Source: DATAGF01 sp963834875
GTDB taxonomy: Bacteria; Actinomycetota; Thermoleophilia; Miltoncostaeales; Miltoncostaeaceae
Reading direction: 5' to 3'
Assembly (NCBI GenBank): GCA_963834875.1
Contig: CAWIDG010000023.1
Span: 1 to 64,000, forward strand
Length of the DNA stretch: 64,000 nt
The notes beneath the pieces were generated by a model, which saw only the letters and a list, made by a program, of their open reading frames with translations, was not told where the DNA came from and searched no databases. The position numbers and the translations under genes were made by a program. Below, piece after piece: positions 27,183 to 35,872 of this stretch (position 1 is the stretch's first letter; each line of letters opens with the position of its first letter).

Positions 27183-27632
27183 TTACGGGGTGAGGAAGCG
27201 GTCGTGCTCGACGACGAGGCGCTCGTACGACCGGTCCATCAGCGGGCTCGAGAGCAGGAAGTCCGCCGTCGCCCGGTTGCAGGCGATGGGCGTGTTGTGG
27301 ACCACCGTCACCCGCAGCAGCGCCTTCACGTCAACGTCGTGCGGCTGGGTCTCGAGCGGATCCCAGAAGAAGATCACGAGGTCGATGCGCCCCTCGGCGA
27401 TCGCCGCGCCGACCTGCTGGTCGCCCCCGAGGGGCCCGCTCAGGAAGCGCGTGACGGGCAGGCCCAGCTCGCCCGCGATCAGCCCTCCCGTCGTGCCGGT
27501 GGCGAACAGCTCGTGGTTCGAGAGCGCGCCGCGGTTGAAGCGGGCCCACTCGAGCATGTCGTCCTTGCGGTTGTCGTGCGCGATGAGCGCGATGCGCTTG
27601 CGCGAGGTCATGCCGACGCGGTGGATCCGCAT
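27183..27632 (-). CDS. mgsA: Methylglyoxal synthase
   Basis: Converts dihydroxyacetone phosphate to methylglyoxal plus phosphate. Conserved segments: KRIALIAHDNRKDDMLEWAR, ELFATGTTGGLIAGELGLPV, the phosphate/catalytic loop SGPLGGDQQVGAAIAEGRID, FFWDPLETQPHDVDVKALLR, and NTPIACNRATADFLLSSPLM. I favour ATG 27632 (MRIHRVGMTS), preceded by GAGGAG, though ATG 27611 also fits. The longer frame to 27728 is unlikely. It is divergent from the class IV aminotransferase. Confidence 0.9.
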   Translation of the reverse strand: MRIHRVGMTSRKRIALIAHDNRKDDMLEWARFNRGALSNHELFATGTTGGLIAGELGLPVTRFLSGPLGGDQQVGAAIAEGRIDLVIFFWDPLETQPHDVDVKALLRVTVVHNTPIACNRATADFLLSSPLMDRSYERLVVEHDRFLTP

Positions 27633-27757
27633 CGGCTCCTCGGTCCCGCGCAGCACGCGCCCATCCCGATCGTTCCTTGCCAACGGCTCGTCCTCCTCCA
27701 CCCGGGTGACCGACCGACGGTAGCTCACATCGCCGTCGGCGTAGTCTGTCCCCGAGG

Positions 27758-28558
27758 GTGACCACCATCACCGCCCCTTCCGCGCTCATGATCGACGGCC
27801 TCCTCGTGCCGGCGGGCGACGTCGCGCGGGTCGCCGTCAACGACGGCCTGGTGCGCGGCGACGGGGTGTTCGAGGGGCTCCGGCTCTACGACCGGCGGCC
27901 GCGGACGCCGGACTGGCACCTGGACCGGCTCCGCCGCTCGGCCGGCGCCATCGGCCTCGGCCTCGACCGCGCGCTGCTCGAGGCGGAGCTGGCGGAGTTC
28001 TGCCGGGCGACGGCCGCCGCCGACTGCGCCGTGCGGCTGATCGTCACGCGCGGCGGGCAGCGCGTCTGGCGCGAGGAGCCGATCCCGCCGGACCCGCCCG
28101 GCGGCACGCGGCTGCTGCCGGTGCCGCACCGCGTGACGCCGCTGCTGGTCGGCGCCAAGACCCTCTCCTACGCGGCCAACATGGAGGCGGGCCGGCGCGC
28201 CCGGGCCGCCGGCTGCCACGACGCCCTGCTCGTGGACGCCGACCGCGGGCTGGTGCTCGAGGGGCCCACCTGGTCGCTGGGCTGGCTGGACGGGGACGTC
28301 CTCGTCTTCCCGCCGCTCGACCTTGGCATCCTCGACTCGCTCACCCGCCGCCTCGCCTACGAGGCCCTGCCGGTGCGGGAGCACCGCGCCGAGCTGGACG
28401 AGCTCGCCGCCGCCGAGGGCGCGCTCACGCTCTCCAGCGTCACGGAGGCCCGGCCGGTGGCCGAGATCCGGGGAGTGGCGGCCTACGACCCCGCCTCGGA
28501 CCGGGTGCTCGCCGCGGCCGCCGCCGTGCGGGAGGTCATCGCCGCGGCGGTCCGCTGA
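27758..28558 (+). CDS. Class IV aminotransferase (branched-chain aminotransferase / aminodeoxychorismate lyase type)
   Basis: 266-residue PLP enzyme of fold type IV. Features: VNDGLVRGDGVFEGLRLYDR at the start, HLDRLRRSAGAIGLGL, the PLP lysine in VGAKTLSYAANMEAGRRARA, then DALLVDADRGLVLEGPTWSL, with Glu facing the pyridine nitrogen, and LTLSSVTEARPVAEI. These motifs are shared by IlvE and PabC, and the sequence alone does not decide. GTG 27758 is the start. Confidence 0.85.
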   Translation: MTTITAPSALMIDGLLVPAGDVARVAVNDGLVRGDGVFEGLRLYDRRPRTPDWHLDRLRRSAGAIGLGLDRALLEAELAEFCRATAAADCAVRLIVTRGGQRVWREEPIPPDPPGGTRLLPVPHRVTPLLVGAKTLSYAANMEAGRRARAAGCHDALLVDADRGLVLEGPTWSLGWLDGDVLVFPPLDLGILDSLTRRLAYEALPVREHRAELDELAAAEGALTLSSVTEARPVAEIRGVAAYDPASDRVLAAAAAVREVIAAAVR

Positions 28559-28560
28559 GG

Positions 28561-29307
28561 TCAGCGGGCCAGCAGCGCCCGGGCGCGGAGGTGGTCGAGG
28601 ATGCCTCGGGCGACGGCGGCCGCGATCAGGTCGGTCCGGGAGAGGAAGGCGTCGTCGGTGCCGCCGGCGCCGGCCTCGACGATGACCCGGGCGGCTGCGC
28701 GAGTGCGGTAGAAGCCGTGGAAGCTCATCATGCGGGGGTTGCCGTCGCGGGTCTGGACGCCGCCCCAGCGCCCGCGGGCGCCGTTGGCCGGCGTGTAGAT
28801 GGGCCGGTAGCGGGCGGCGATCCGGTACGCGAGGTCGCGCGAGCGGCGCTCGACGGCGGCTGAGACGCTCGTCGCAGGCCGGTGCGGCGCCGAGTCCGGG
28901 TACGGACGCGGGCTCGGCGCCCCGCCCCCCTCCCCGCGATACCAGTTCTCGCCGTCCCCGGTGATGGCGTGGCCGAACGCGGCCGCCCCCGTGGGGACGT
29001 CGTGGTGCAGGCTCACGAAGGCGGCCCCGCGGCCGGCGTAGGGGGTGATCAGGCCGGACGTGAGGCGGGCGTCGACGCCGGCCCGGCGCAGGCGGACGGC
29101 GACCTTGGGGGCCAGGCGCGTCGTGAAGCCGATCTCGGAGCCGAACGGGCCGGCGGCGGCGCCGGTCTGCGCCCGGTAGCCCGGCTCGCGCGGGCCCTGG
29201 TGGCCTGCCTGGACGTAGACGACCGGCGGGGCCGCGAGCGCGGGCGTGGCGGCGAGCAGGCACACCGCGATCCCGAGTACGAGCCGGTGGGGGGACCCGT
29301 GGCGCAC
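28561..29307 (-). CDS. Secreted N-acetylmuramoyl-L-alanine amidase (amidase_3)
   Basis: Zn-dependent cell-wall amidase that cuts muramic acid from the stem peptide. GTG 29307 begins a signal peptide (LVLGIAVCLLAATPALAAPP). Zn ligands and catalytic residues appear in order: VVYVQAGHQGP, GSEIGFTTRLAPKVAVRLRR, FVSLHHDVP, and ARVIVEAGAGGTDDAFL. The segment WYRGEGGGAPSPRPYPDS is an insert of about 60 residues between His and the catalytic Glu. It stands convergent with the aminotransferase, 2 bp apart. Confidence 0.8.
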   Translation of the reverse strand: MRHGSPHRLVLGIAVCLLAATPALAAPPVVYVQAGHQGPREPGYRAQTGAAAGPFGSEIGFTTRLAPKVAVRLRRAGVDARLTSGLITPYAGRGAAFVSLHHDVPTGAAAFGHAITGDGENWYRGEGGGAPSPRPYPDSAPHRPATSVSAAVERRSRDLAYRIAARYRPIYTPANGARGRWGGVQTRDGNPRMMSFHGFYRTRAAARVIVEAGAGGTDDAFLSRTDLIAAAVARGILDHLRARALLAR

Positions 29308-29366
29308 CCGGTCAAGCCTAGTGGCCTTGGCCGGTGCCGGATGGCGACCGCCGAGACGGGGGCGGC

Positions 29367-30623
29367 TCAGCCGCCGTGCCACAGCTCCATGTGGCGGCGG
29401 TGGAGGTCGGAGTAGGCGCCGGCCTGGTAGTGGCGGTCGTAGAAGCCCAGGTCCAGGTGGTGCGCCTGCAGCACCAGGCGCACGAACATCGGGTCGATGA
29501 AGGCCGGGAAGCGCCCGTAGGTGTCCAGCACGTGCTGGGTGAAGGCCGCGACGATCTCGATCGTCTCCTCGGTGGGATCCTCGCGGCCCGCCAGGACCTC
29601 GCGCGGCTCGGAGTAGGGCGACGCGGCGCCCGGGTCGGCGCGGCGCTCCTCGAGGAAGCGCCCGACGGCCTCGCGCATGTCCGCGACGTAGGGCGGGCAC
29701 AGCCCCTCGTGCACCCCGGCGCGGCCGACGGGCACCGGGCGGGCGTGCGCGCGCGGGGTGCTCGACGGTGCGGTGAAGTCGAACCCGAGGCCGCGGTGGG
29801 CCGGGTCGGCGCCGAGCACGTGGTGCGGGAGGAAGCCGGTGAAGGCCCAGCCGCCCAGCCCCAGCGCCTGGAGGGCGAGGTTCATGTTCTGGCAGATGAA
29901 CGCGCCCTCGACGTTCAGCGTGGTCAGCACCCTCAGCTCGAGGTCGATGAGCGAGATCTCGGTGCGTCCCAGCCGCCCGCTCGCCACCCACCGCTCCAGG
30001 CCGCACGCCCCGCCCGCGAGCTCGTCCACCACCGAGAAGCGGTTCCGCTCGTCGAAGTAGATGAACAGGAGGGTGAGGTACTCGACGGTCGTGTTCGTGA
30101 CCGGGACGAAGAGGGTGGTGCCGGGCCGGTTGACGTTCCACGCGTTGAAGGCGAACAGCCCGGGCTCGCCGGTGGGCAGGTCGGCCCGGCCCTCCTCGAG
30201 CGTCTCGCGGGCCTCCCGGAAGAGCCGGGTCATCTCCTCGCCGGGCCCGGCGGGCGCGGCGGCCACGGGCTCCGGCTCGCGCCCGCGCAGGCGCACGACG
30301 TGGAGCCCGGCGTCGTTGGTGAAGAAGAGCTCGGTGGAGTGCGAGTTCACCGAGCAGGGCCACGAGCGGCCGATCCAGCGGTGCATCCAGGACAGGCCGT
30401 CGGGCGGCAGGTCGCCCAGCGCGAGCCCCGTGACGCCGGTGCCCAGCCACACGAGCACCGCCTCCTCCAGCTCGGTCAGCGGGATGGGCTCGGCGTCCGA
30501 GGCGTGCGCCAGCGGGCCGCTCGGCAGGGTCATCCCGAGGCCGAACCGCCGCGAGCGCCGGCTCAGGATGGCGTCCGCAAGCGGGAGCTCGAGCGCCTCC
30601 TGCAGCCCGGGCGGCAGGTCCAT
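29367..30623 (-). CDS. Uncharacterised 418-residue protein, nitroreductase-like at the N-terminus
   Basis: ATG 30623 starts MDLPPGLQEALELPLADAIL, then SRRSRRFGLGMTLPSGPLAH. The SRRSRRF segment and the following LTELEEAVLVWLGTGVTGLA recall the FMN-phosphate loop and first helices of nitroreductase-fold proteins. The rest (FFTNDAGLHVVRLRGREPEP, LFAFNAWNVNRPGTTLFVPV, GAFICQNMNLALQALGLGGW, AFTGFLPHHVLGADPAHRGL) is unfamiliar. FICQNMNLALQALGLG is similar in place to the second FMN-binding helix. No signal peptide or membrane helix. Function unknown; a flavin oxidoreductase of unusual length is a guess. Confidence 0.6.
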   Translation of the reverse strand: MDLPPGLQEALELPLADAILSRRSRRFGLGMTLPSGPLAHASDAEPIPLTELEEAVLVWLGTGVTGLALGDLPPDGLSWMHRWIGRSWPCSVNSHSTELFFTNDAGLHVVRLRGREPEPVAAAPAGPGEEMTRLFREARETLEEGRADLPTGEPGLFAFNAWNVNRPGTTLFVPVTNTTVEYLTLLFIYFDERNRFSVVDELAGGACGLERWVASGRLGRTEISLIDLELRVLTTLNVEGAFICQNMNLALQALGLGGWAFTGFLPHHVLGADPAHRGLGFDFTAPSSTPRAHARPVPVGRAGVHEGLCPPYVADMREAVGRFLEERRADPGAASPYSEPREVLAGREDPTEETIEIVAAFTQHVLDTYGRFPAFIDPMFVRLVLQAHHLDLGFYDRHYQAGAYSDLHRRHMELWHGG

Positions 30624-30634
30624 GGCGGCCGAGA

Positions 30635-31030
30635 CTACTCCTGCGGCGCGGCCTCCTCGGGGTTCTCGATCACCGACAGGATGTTCCCCGCGGGGTCGCG
30701 GAACCAGGCGATGAGCGGGCCCTCCCCGCGGAAGATGCCGCGCTCGTCGGTCTGGAGCTCGCCCGTGTAGGACTCGAACCGCACCCCGGCCGCTGCCAGG
30801 TCGTCGACCGCGCGCTCGATGTCGGCGACCGGGAAGTTGAGGATCGTGTAGGTCGCGGGGACGTGGTCGTCCTTGGGGTAGACGAACACGGGCCGGCCGC
30901 CGGCGATCTGCAGCACGATCGAGTCGCCCTCCTCGGTGACCTCCAGCCCGAGGGTCTCGCCGTAGAACCGCCTGGCCGCGGCGATGTCGGGTACCGCGAA
31001 GCCGGAGAAGGCGCGGGTCTTCGTGAACAT
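30635..31030 (-). CDS. VOC-family glyoxalase-like protein
   Basis: 131 residues with paired beta-alpha-beta units: FSGFAVPDIAAARRFYGETL, GLEVTEEGDSIVLQIAGGRP, then TILNFPVADIERAVDDLAAA and GPLIAWFRDPAGNILSVIEN. The last segment has the usual FxDPxGN metal-site Glu at the end. It lies 12 bp upstream of the 418-residue gene on the same strand and may be cotranscribed with it. Confidence 0.85.
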   Translation of the reverse strand: MFTKTRAFSGFAVPDIAAARRFYGETLGLEVTEEGDSIVLQIAGGRPVFVYPKDDHVPATYTILNFPVADIERAVDDLAAAGVRFESYTGELQTDERGIFRGEGPLIAWFRDPAGNILSVIENPEEAAPQE

Positions 31031-31055
31031 CGGTTCCTCCCGTCGTGGGATGTCG

Positions 31056-32570
31056 TCAGGGCTCGGATCGAAAGCTCCCGCCCGTCTCGCGCAGCGCGCG
31101 CAGCGCGACGGCCGCGAGCGCGATCAGCAGCGCGGCGCTGACCACCGCGGCCACCTGCATGCCCTCGGCGAAGGCGTCGGAGGCGGCGTCCAGCAGGCGG
31201 GCGGGCAGCTCGCCGGCCGCGCCCACCGCGGCGCCGAGGGTGTCGCGGGCCGACTCGGCGGCCTCCGGCGGGACGCCGGCCGGCACGGCGTCGGAGATCC
31301 GGCTGCGGTACACCGCGGTGCCGATGCTGCCGAGGATCGCGATGCCCAGCGCCCCGCCCAGCTCCGCGCCGGTCTCCGAGAGGCCCGACGCCACCCCCGC
31401 CCGCTCCGGCGGCGCGGCCGCGACGATCAGGTCCGTGCTCAGGGTCACCACCGGCGCGGCGCCGAGGGCGAGGAGGACGGAGCCCCCCACGACGACCGGC
31501 AGCCCCGAGGCGCCCTCGACCTGGGTCAGCAACGCGAACCCGGCGGCGGCGAGCGCCAGGCCGCCGGCGACCACCAGGCTCGGGGGGACGCGGCGCACGA
31601 TCGCCGGGGCAAGCAGCGAGCCGACGATGAAGCCCGCAGCGGAGGGCAGCGTCCAGAGCCCGGCCCGAAGCGGCGAGAGGCCGAGGACGAGCTGGAGGTA
31701 CTGGGCGATCAGGAAGAAGCCGCCGAACACAACCAGCAGGGCTGCGGTGTTCATCCCGAGCGCGGCGCTGAAGGCCGGCACCCGGAAGAGCCCGAGGTCA
31801 ACGAGGGGGTCGTCCAGCCGCCGTTGCCTCCGGATGAAGATCGCCCCCACGGCCAGCCCGACGAGGATCGACGCGGCGGCGGGCGGCCCGAGGCCGTCCT
31901 CCGCGATCCGCTTGACCCCGTAGATCACCGCCAGCACCGCGACGAGCGACTGGCCGGCGCTCAGGAGGTCGAGGCGCCCGGCGCCGGGGTCGCGGAACTC
32001 CGGCAGGAGGCGCGGGCCGACTGCCAGCAGCAGCGCCATGACCGGGACGGCCAGCAGGAACACAGAGCCCCACCAGAAGAGCTCGAGCAGGACGCCCCCG
32101 GCGATGGGGCCGATCGCGGCGCCCGCGGAGAAGCTCGTGACCCATACGGCGATCGCGAACGTCCGCTGGCGGTCGTCGAGGAACATGTTGCGGATCAGCG
32201 AGAGGGTCGAGGGCGCCAGGGTGGCGGCGGCAACCCCCAGGGCGGCCCGCGATGCGATCAGCATCTCGGCGCTGGTCGAGAACGCCGCCAGCACGGAGGC
32301 CGCGCCGAACGCGGCCGCCCCGATCAGCAGCAGGCGGCGCCGGCCGATCCGGTCGCCGAGCGTCCCCATCGTGATGAGCAGGCCCGCCAGCATGAAGCCG
32401 TAGATGTCGGAGATCCACAACAGCTCGGAGCTGCTCGGCTCGAGGTCGGCGCTCAGCTCCGGCACCGCCAGGAACAGCACCGTGAGGTCCATCGAGTAGA
32501 GCAGGCAGGGCAGGGCGATCACGGCGAGCCCGATCCACTCCCTGCGCCCGGCCTTGGGTGTCGCGGTCAT
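31056..32570 (-). CDS. MFS drug exporter, DHA2 (EmrB/QacA) family
   Basis: 504-residue, 14-helix multidrug exporter. Motif D1 is ALPCLLYSMDLTVLFLAVPE, motif A GTLGDRIGRRRLLLIGAAAF, and motif C in FSAGAAIGPIAGGVLLELFW. SSELLWISDIYGFMLAGLLI and LALGAAPVVTLSTDLIVAAA are typical of LfrA/QacA-like pumps. It has no frame problem. Its neighbours are a VOC protein and the SigX5-type sigma gene on the same strand. Confidence 0.9.
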   Translation of the reverse strand: MTATPKAGRREWIGLAVIALPCLLYSMDLTVLFLAVPELSADLEPSSSELLWISDIYGFMLAGLLITMGTLGDRIGRRRLLLIGAAAFGAASVLAAFSTSAEMLIASRAALGVAAATLAPSTLSLIRNMFLDDRQRTFAIAVWVTSFSAGAAIGPIAGGVLLELFWWGSVFLLAVPVMALLLAVGPRLLPEFRDPGAGRLDLLSAGQSLVAVLAVIYGVKRIAEDGLGPPAAASILVGLAVGAIFIRRQRRLDDPLVDLGLFRVPAFSAALGMNTAALLVVFGGFFLIAQYLQLVLGLSPLRAGLWTLPSAAGFIVGSLLAPAIVRRVPPSLVVAGGLALAAAGFALLTQVEGASGLPVVVGGSVLLALGAAPVVTLSTDLIVAAAPPERAGVASGLSETGAELGGALGIAILGSIGTAVYRSRISDAVPAGVPPEAAESARDTLGAAVGAAGELPARLLDAASDAFAEGMQVAAVVSAALLIALAAVALRALRETGGSFRSEP

Positions 32571-32645
32571 CGGTGGTCGAGACGCATCCGCCGCGGAAAC
32601 TCATCGGCCGCGCCGAGGGCGCCGGCCGGGCGCGAGCCGTGAGCG

Positions 32646-33632
32646 TCACAGCGAGGGCGGCAGCCCGAAGCGGTCGAAGAGGCCTGGCAGGACGAAGGCG
32701 TTGATCTCGGCGATGCGCCCGGCGTCGATGCGCAGCACGTCGATCGCGAGCGGCATGAACGCGGCGTCCCCGGGAGCGCGCATGTAGACGGCGGCGGCCG
32801 GCTGGCGGTTGGCCCTGGTCGCGATGTGGCGGAAGGCCCGCCCCCCTCCGAACACGGCGCGGGCGTGGAAGATCGCGATCGCGCCGCGGCCCGCGAACCA
32901 CGTCGTGTAGGGCGGCATCGTCATCCGGGCGTCGGCGGCCAGCAGGGCGGCGAGCCCGGCCACATCGGCGCGCTCCAGGGCCTCGATGTAGCGCGCCAGG
33001 AGCGCCTGATCCGCCTCGTCGGCGCCCGGCGTGCGCGACCACTCCGAGCGGCGCGCCGGCAGGTGGACCTTCAGGGCCTCGCGACCGCGCTGGAGGGCGC
33101 TGTTGGCCGCGGCGACGCTGGTCTCGAGCAGCGCCGCGGTCTCGCTCGCCGACCAGCCGAGGGCGTCGCGCAGGATCAGGGCCGCGCGCTGGCGCGGCGC
33201 GAGGTGCTGGATGGCCGCGAGGAAGGCGAGCTCGAGGGTCTCCCGCGACTCGGCCGCCTCCGCCGGCCCGGCTCCCCGGTCCGGGACCGCGTCGAGCATG
33301 CTGTCGGGGTAGGGCTGGAGCCAGGAGACCTCGGCGGCGGGGGCGTCGGGGGCGGCCGGCTCGGCGGGGGGGACATCCGCGGCCAGCACCCGGCGGGGAC
33401 GCCGCCGAAGGGCGTCGAGGCAGGCGTTGGTGGCGATCCGGTAGAGCCAGGCGCGGGCCGACGACCGCCCCTCGAAGCCCCGCCGCGCCCGCCAGGCGCG
33501 CAGCAGGGTCTCCTGCACGAGGTCCTCGGCCTCGTCCAGGGAGCCCAGCATCCGGTAGCAGTGGACGTGGAGCTCGCGCCGGTGGCGCTCGGCGAGCGCC
33601 GCGAACTCCGAGTCGTCGATCACGTCGTCCAT
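32646..33632 (-). CDS. Sigma-70 factor with C-terminal SnoaL-like domain (SigX5/SigG type)
   Basis: 328 residues. Region 2: HRRELHVHCYRMLGSLDEAE, DLVQETLLRAWRAR, ARAWLYRIATNACLDALRRR. Region 4: LAPRQRAALILRDALGWSAS, ETAALLETSVAAANSALQRG. A SnoaL-like domain follows from about residue 215 (LLARYIEALERADVAGLAAL, TMPPYTTWFAGRGAIAIFHA). This layout belongs to the TIGR02960 group, where the fused domain is thought to control activity in place of a separate anti-sigma factor. It is upstream of and parallel to the DHA2 exporter. Confidence 0.88.
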   Translation of the reverse strand: MDDVIDDSEFAALAERHRRELHVHCYRMLGSLDEAEDLVQETLLRAWRARRGFEGRSSARAWLYRIATNACLDALRRRPRRVLAADVPPAEPAAPDAPAAEVSWLQPYPDSMLDAVPDRGAGPAEAAESRETLELAFLAAIQHLAPRQRAALILRDALGWSASETAALLETSVAAANSALQRGREALKVHLPARRSEWSRTPGADEADQALLARYIEALERADVAGLAALLAADARMTMPPYTTWFAGRGAIAIFHARAVFGGGRAFRHIATRANRQPAAAVYMRAPGDAAFMPLAIDVLRIDAGRIAEINAFVLPGLFDRFGLPPSL

Positions 33633-33732
33633 GTTTCCCCCCGGGTGTTACCGATAAGACGGCCGATGCGGCCGCGACTCATCGGGGCTGTGGTAGGTAT
33701 CCCGGGGGAAATTCCCGGCGGGGGGAGCGTCG

Positions 33733-35475
33733 ATGAGCACGACCGTGATCGTCGAGCGGGACATCAGGGTCCAGATGAGGGATGGGATCAGGCTCGCCAC
33801 CGACGTCTACCGGCCGAAGGGCGACGGCCCCTGGCCGGTGCTGCTGGAGCGGACCCCGTACGGCAAGTCGTTCGCGTGGTTCACCGCCGGCCTGATCGTG
33901 AACCCCCTCGTCGCGGTCGAGCGCGGGTATGCGGTGGTCGTGCAGGACACCCGCGGCCGCAGCGGGTCGCAGGGCCCCTTCGAGCCGTTCCTCCACGAGG
34001 CCGAGGACGGCTACGACACGGTCGAGTGGGCGGCGAGCCAGCCGTGGAGCGACGGCGCCGTGGGCGTCTTCGGCTCGAGCTACCTCGGCGTCACGGCCCT
34101 GCAGGCCGCGCTCGCCGCGCCCCCCCACCTCAAGGCTGGCGTCTCGTACCTGACCGGCGCGAATTACCACAACGGATGGACGTACTCGGGCGGCGCGTTC
34201 GAGCTGTCGTTCAACCTCTGGTGGACGAGCTTCCTCGCGTGGGACACCTTCGCCCGCACCCGCCTCCGCCCGAAGGAGCGCGAGGCGACGCTCGCCGCGC
34301 TGGCCGAGGTCGCCTCCGACTGGGAGACGGCCGCCCGTCACCTGCCGCTGGCCGAGCTCCCCGCCTTCAAGAAGGTGGCCCCGTACTGGCGCGAGTGGCT
34401 CGAGCACCCGTCCTACGACGCCTTCTGGAAGCGGGTGGACCAGACCGCCAAGGCGGGGGGCCTCAAGGTCCCGTTGCTCCAGGTGGCAGGCTGGTTCGAC
34501 AACTTCGCGCGCGGACACTTCGACCTCCTGGCCGCGATGCAGTCGATCCGCGGCCGGGCGAAGGGCCGGTCGCGGCTCGTGATCGGGCCGTGGGACCACG
34601 AGGCCTACCTGTCCGTGCGCCCAACGGCCTCGGGCAGCCGGGAGTTCGGGCCGGCCGCCATCGGCGGGGTGACGCTGATGAGCGACCTCGCCCTCGGGTG
34701 GTTCGACCAGTGGCTCAAGGGCGAGGAGTCGTGCACGGCGTCGGACTCCGCCCCCGTGCGGTACTTCGTGATGGGCGAGAACCGGTGGGCCGGGGCGCTC
34801 ACCTGGCCGCCCAAGCACAAGCCGACGGCGTGGTACCTGCGCAGCGCCGGCGCCGCCAACAGCCGCCTGGGCGACGGGGCGCTGTCGCCCGGCGAGCCCG
34901 GGCCGGACCCACCCGACAGCTTCCTCTACGACCCGGCGGATCCCGTGCCGTCCGTCGGCGGGCGCACGCTCGCCCCGATCTTCGGGCCGGGCGGGATCCA
35001 GGACCAGTCGGACGTGGAGCTTCGCGACGACGTGCTCGTCTACACCTCGCCGATGCTCACCGCGCCGGTGTCGATCGCGGGTCCGGTCACAGCGGTGCTG
35101 CACGTCTCGTCGAGCGCCGTCGACACCGACGTCACGGCGAAGCTGGTGGACGTCGAGCCCGACGGGTTCTGCGCCAACGTGGCGGAGGGGATCATCCGCG
35201 CCCGCTACCGCGAGGGCTTCAAGCGCGAGGTTCTGCTCGCCCAGGGGGAGCCCACGGAGCTGACGGTCGACCTCTGGCACGTCGCCCACACGTTCCTCCC
35301 CGGCCACGCGATCCGGCTCGAGGTCAGCAGCAGCAGCTTCCCGCGCTGGGACCGCAACCTCAACTGCGCCACCTCACCCGGGCTGGCCGGGCCGGAGGAG
35401 CTGCAGGTCGCGTTCCAGCAGGTGCTCCACGACCCCGCCCACCCCTCGCGGCTGGTGCTGCCCGTGGTCAGTTGA
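33733..35475 (+). CDS. CocE/NonD-family alpha/beta hydrolase (X-Pro dipeptidyl-peptidase S15 type)
   Basis: 580-residue serine hydrolase. N-terminal strand MRDGIRLATDVYRPKGDGPW and LLERTPYGKS; nucleophile elbow GVFGSSYLGVTALQAAL; cap helices; then LLQVAGWFDNFARGHFDLL and the catalytic His in LVIGPWDHEAYLS. The C-terminal jelly-roll (XPDC) contains FLYDPADPVPSVGG and HAIRLEVSSSSFPRWDRNLN. Family members cleave esters or dipeptides; the substrate here is unknown. It is convergent with the mutase small subunit and overlaps it by 8 bp. Confidence 0.88.
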   Translation: MSTTVIVERDIRVQMRDGIRLATDVYRPKGDGPWPVLLERTPYGKSFAWFTAGLIVNPLVAVERGYAVVVQDTRGRSGSQGPFEPFLHEAEDGYDTVEWAASQPWSDGAVGVFGSSYLGVTALQAALAAPPHLKAGVSYLTGANYHNGWTYSGGAFELSFNLWWTSFLAWDTFARTRLRPKEREATLAALAEVASDWETAARHLPLAELPAFKKVAPYWREWLEHPSYDAFWKRVDQTAKAGGLKVPLLQVAGWFDNFARGHFDLLAAMQSIRGRAKGRSRLVIGPWDHEAYLSVRPTASGSREFGPAAIGGVTLMSDLALGWFDQWLKGEESCTASDSAPVRYFVMGENRWAGALTWPPKHKPTAWYLRSAGAANSRLGDGALSPGEPGPDPPDSFLYDPADPVPSVGGRTLAPIFGPGGIQDQSDVELRDDVLVYTSPMLTAPVSIAGPVTAVLHVSSSAVDTDVTAKLVDVEPDGFCANVAEGIIRARYREGFKREVLLAQGEPTELTVDLWHVAHTFLPGHAIRLEVSSSSFPRWDRNLNCATSPGLAGPEELQVAFQQVLHDPAHPSRLVLPVVS

Positions 35476-35872
35476 GCCGGGCCGCGACCGCCTGGCGCAC
35501 GGTGTCGGCGACCTCGGCCGCCGACGCCCCGGGGCCGAGGATGGCCGCCACGCCCGCCGCCCGCAGCGCGGCGACGTCGCGGTCGGGGATGATGCCGCCG
35601 ATGACGACGGGCGTCTCGAGGCCGAGGTCCCGGAGCGCGTCCACCATCATCGGCGCGAGCGTCATGTGGCTCGCGTTGTGCATCGAGATGCCCACGGCGT
35701 CGGCGTCCTCCTGCTCGGCGGCGCTCGCGACGCCCTCCGGCGACTGCCTCAGGCCGAGGTAGACCACCTCCATGCCGGCGTCGCGCAGGATCCGCGCGAC
35801 CACCTTCAGCCCGCGGTCGTGCCCGTCGAGGCCGAGCTTGGCGAGGACGACCCGGGTGGCCGGCTCGGCCAT
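35468..35872 (-). CDS. Cobalamin-binding small subunit of a two-subunit acyl-CoA mutase
   Basis: 134-residue B12-binding domain. LGLDGHDRGLKVVARILRDA holds DxHxxG, whose His replaces the lower axial base of cobalamin. VGISMHNASHMTLAPMMVDA and TPVVIGGIIPDRDVAALRAA give the SxL-like and GG loops. Its ATG overlaps the stop of the large subunit (ATGA), so the two are made together. This is the IcmB/HcmB/MutA arrangement, where substrate and B12 domains are separate chains. No G-protein chaperone gene (MeaB) lies beside it. Confidence 0.88.
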   Translation of the reverse strand: MAEPATRVVLAKLGLDGHDRGLKVVARILRDAGMEVVYLGLRQSPEGVASAAEQEDADAVGISMHNASHMTLAPMMVDALRDLGLETPVVIGGIIPDRDVAALRAAGVAAILGPGASAAEVADTVRQAVAARLN

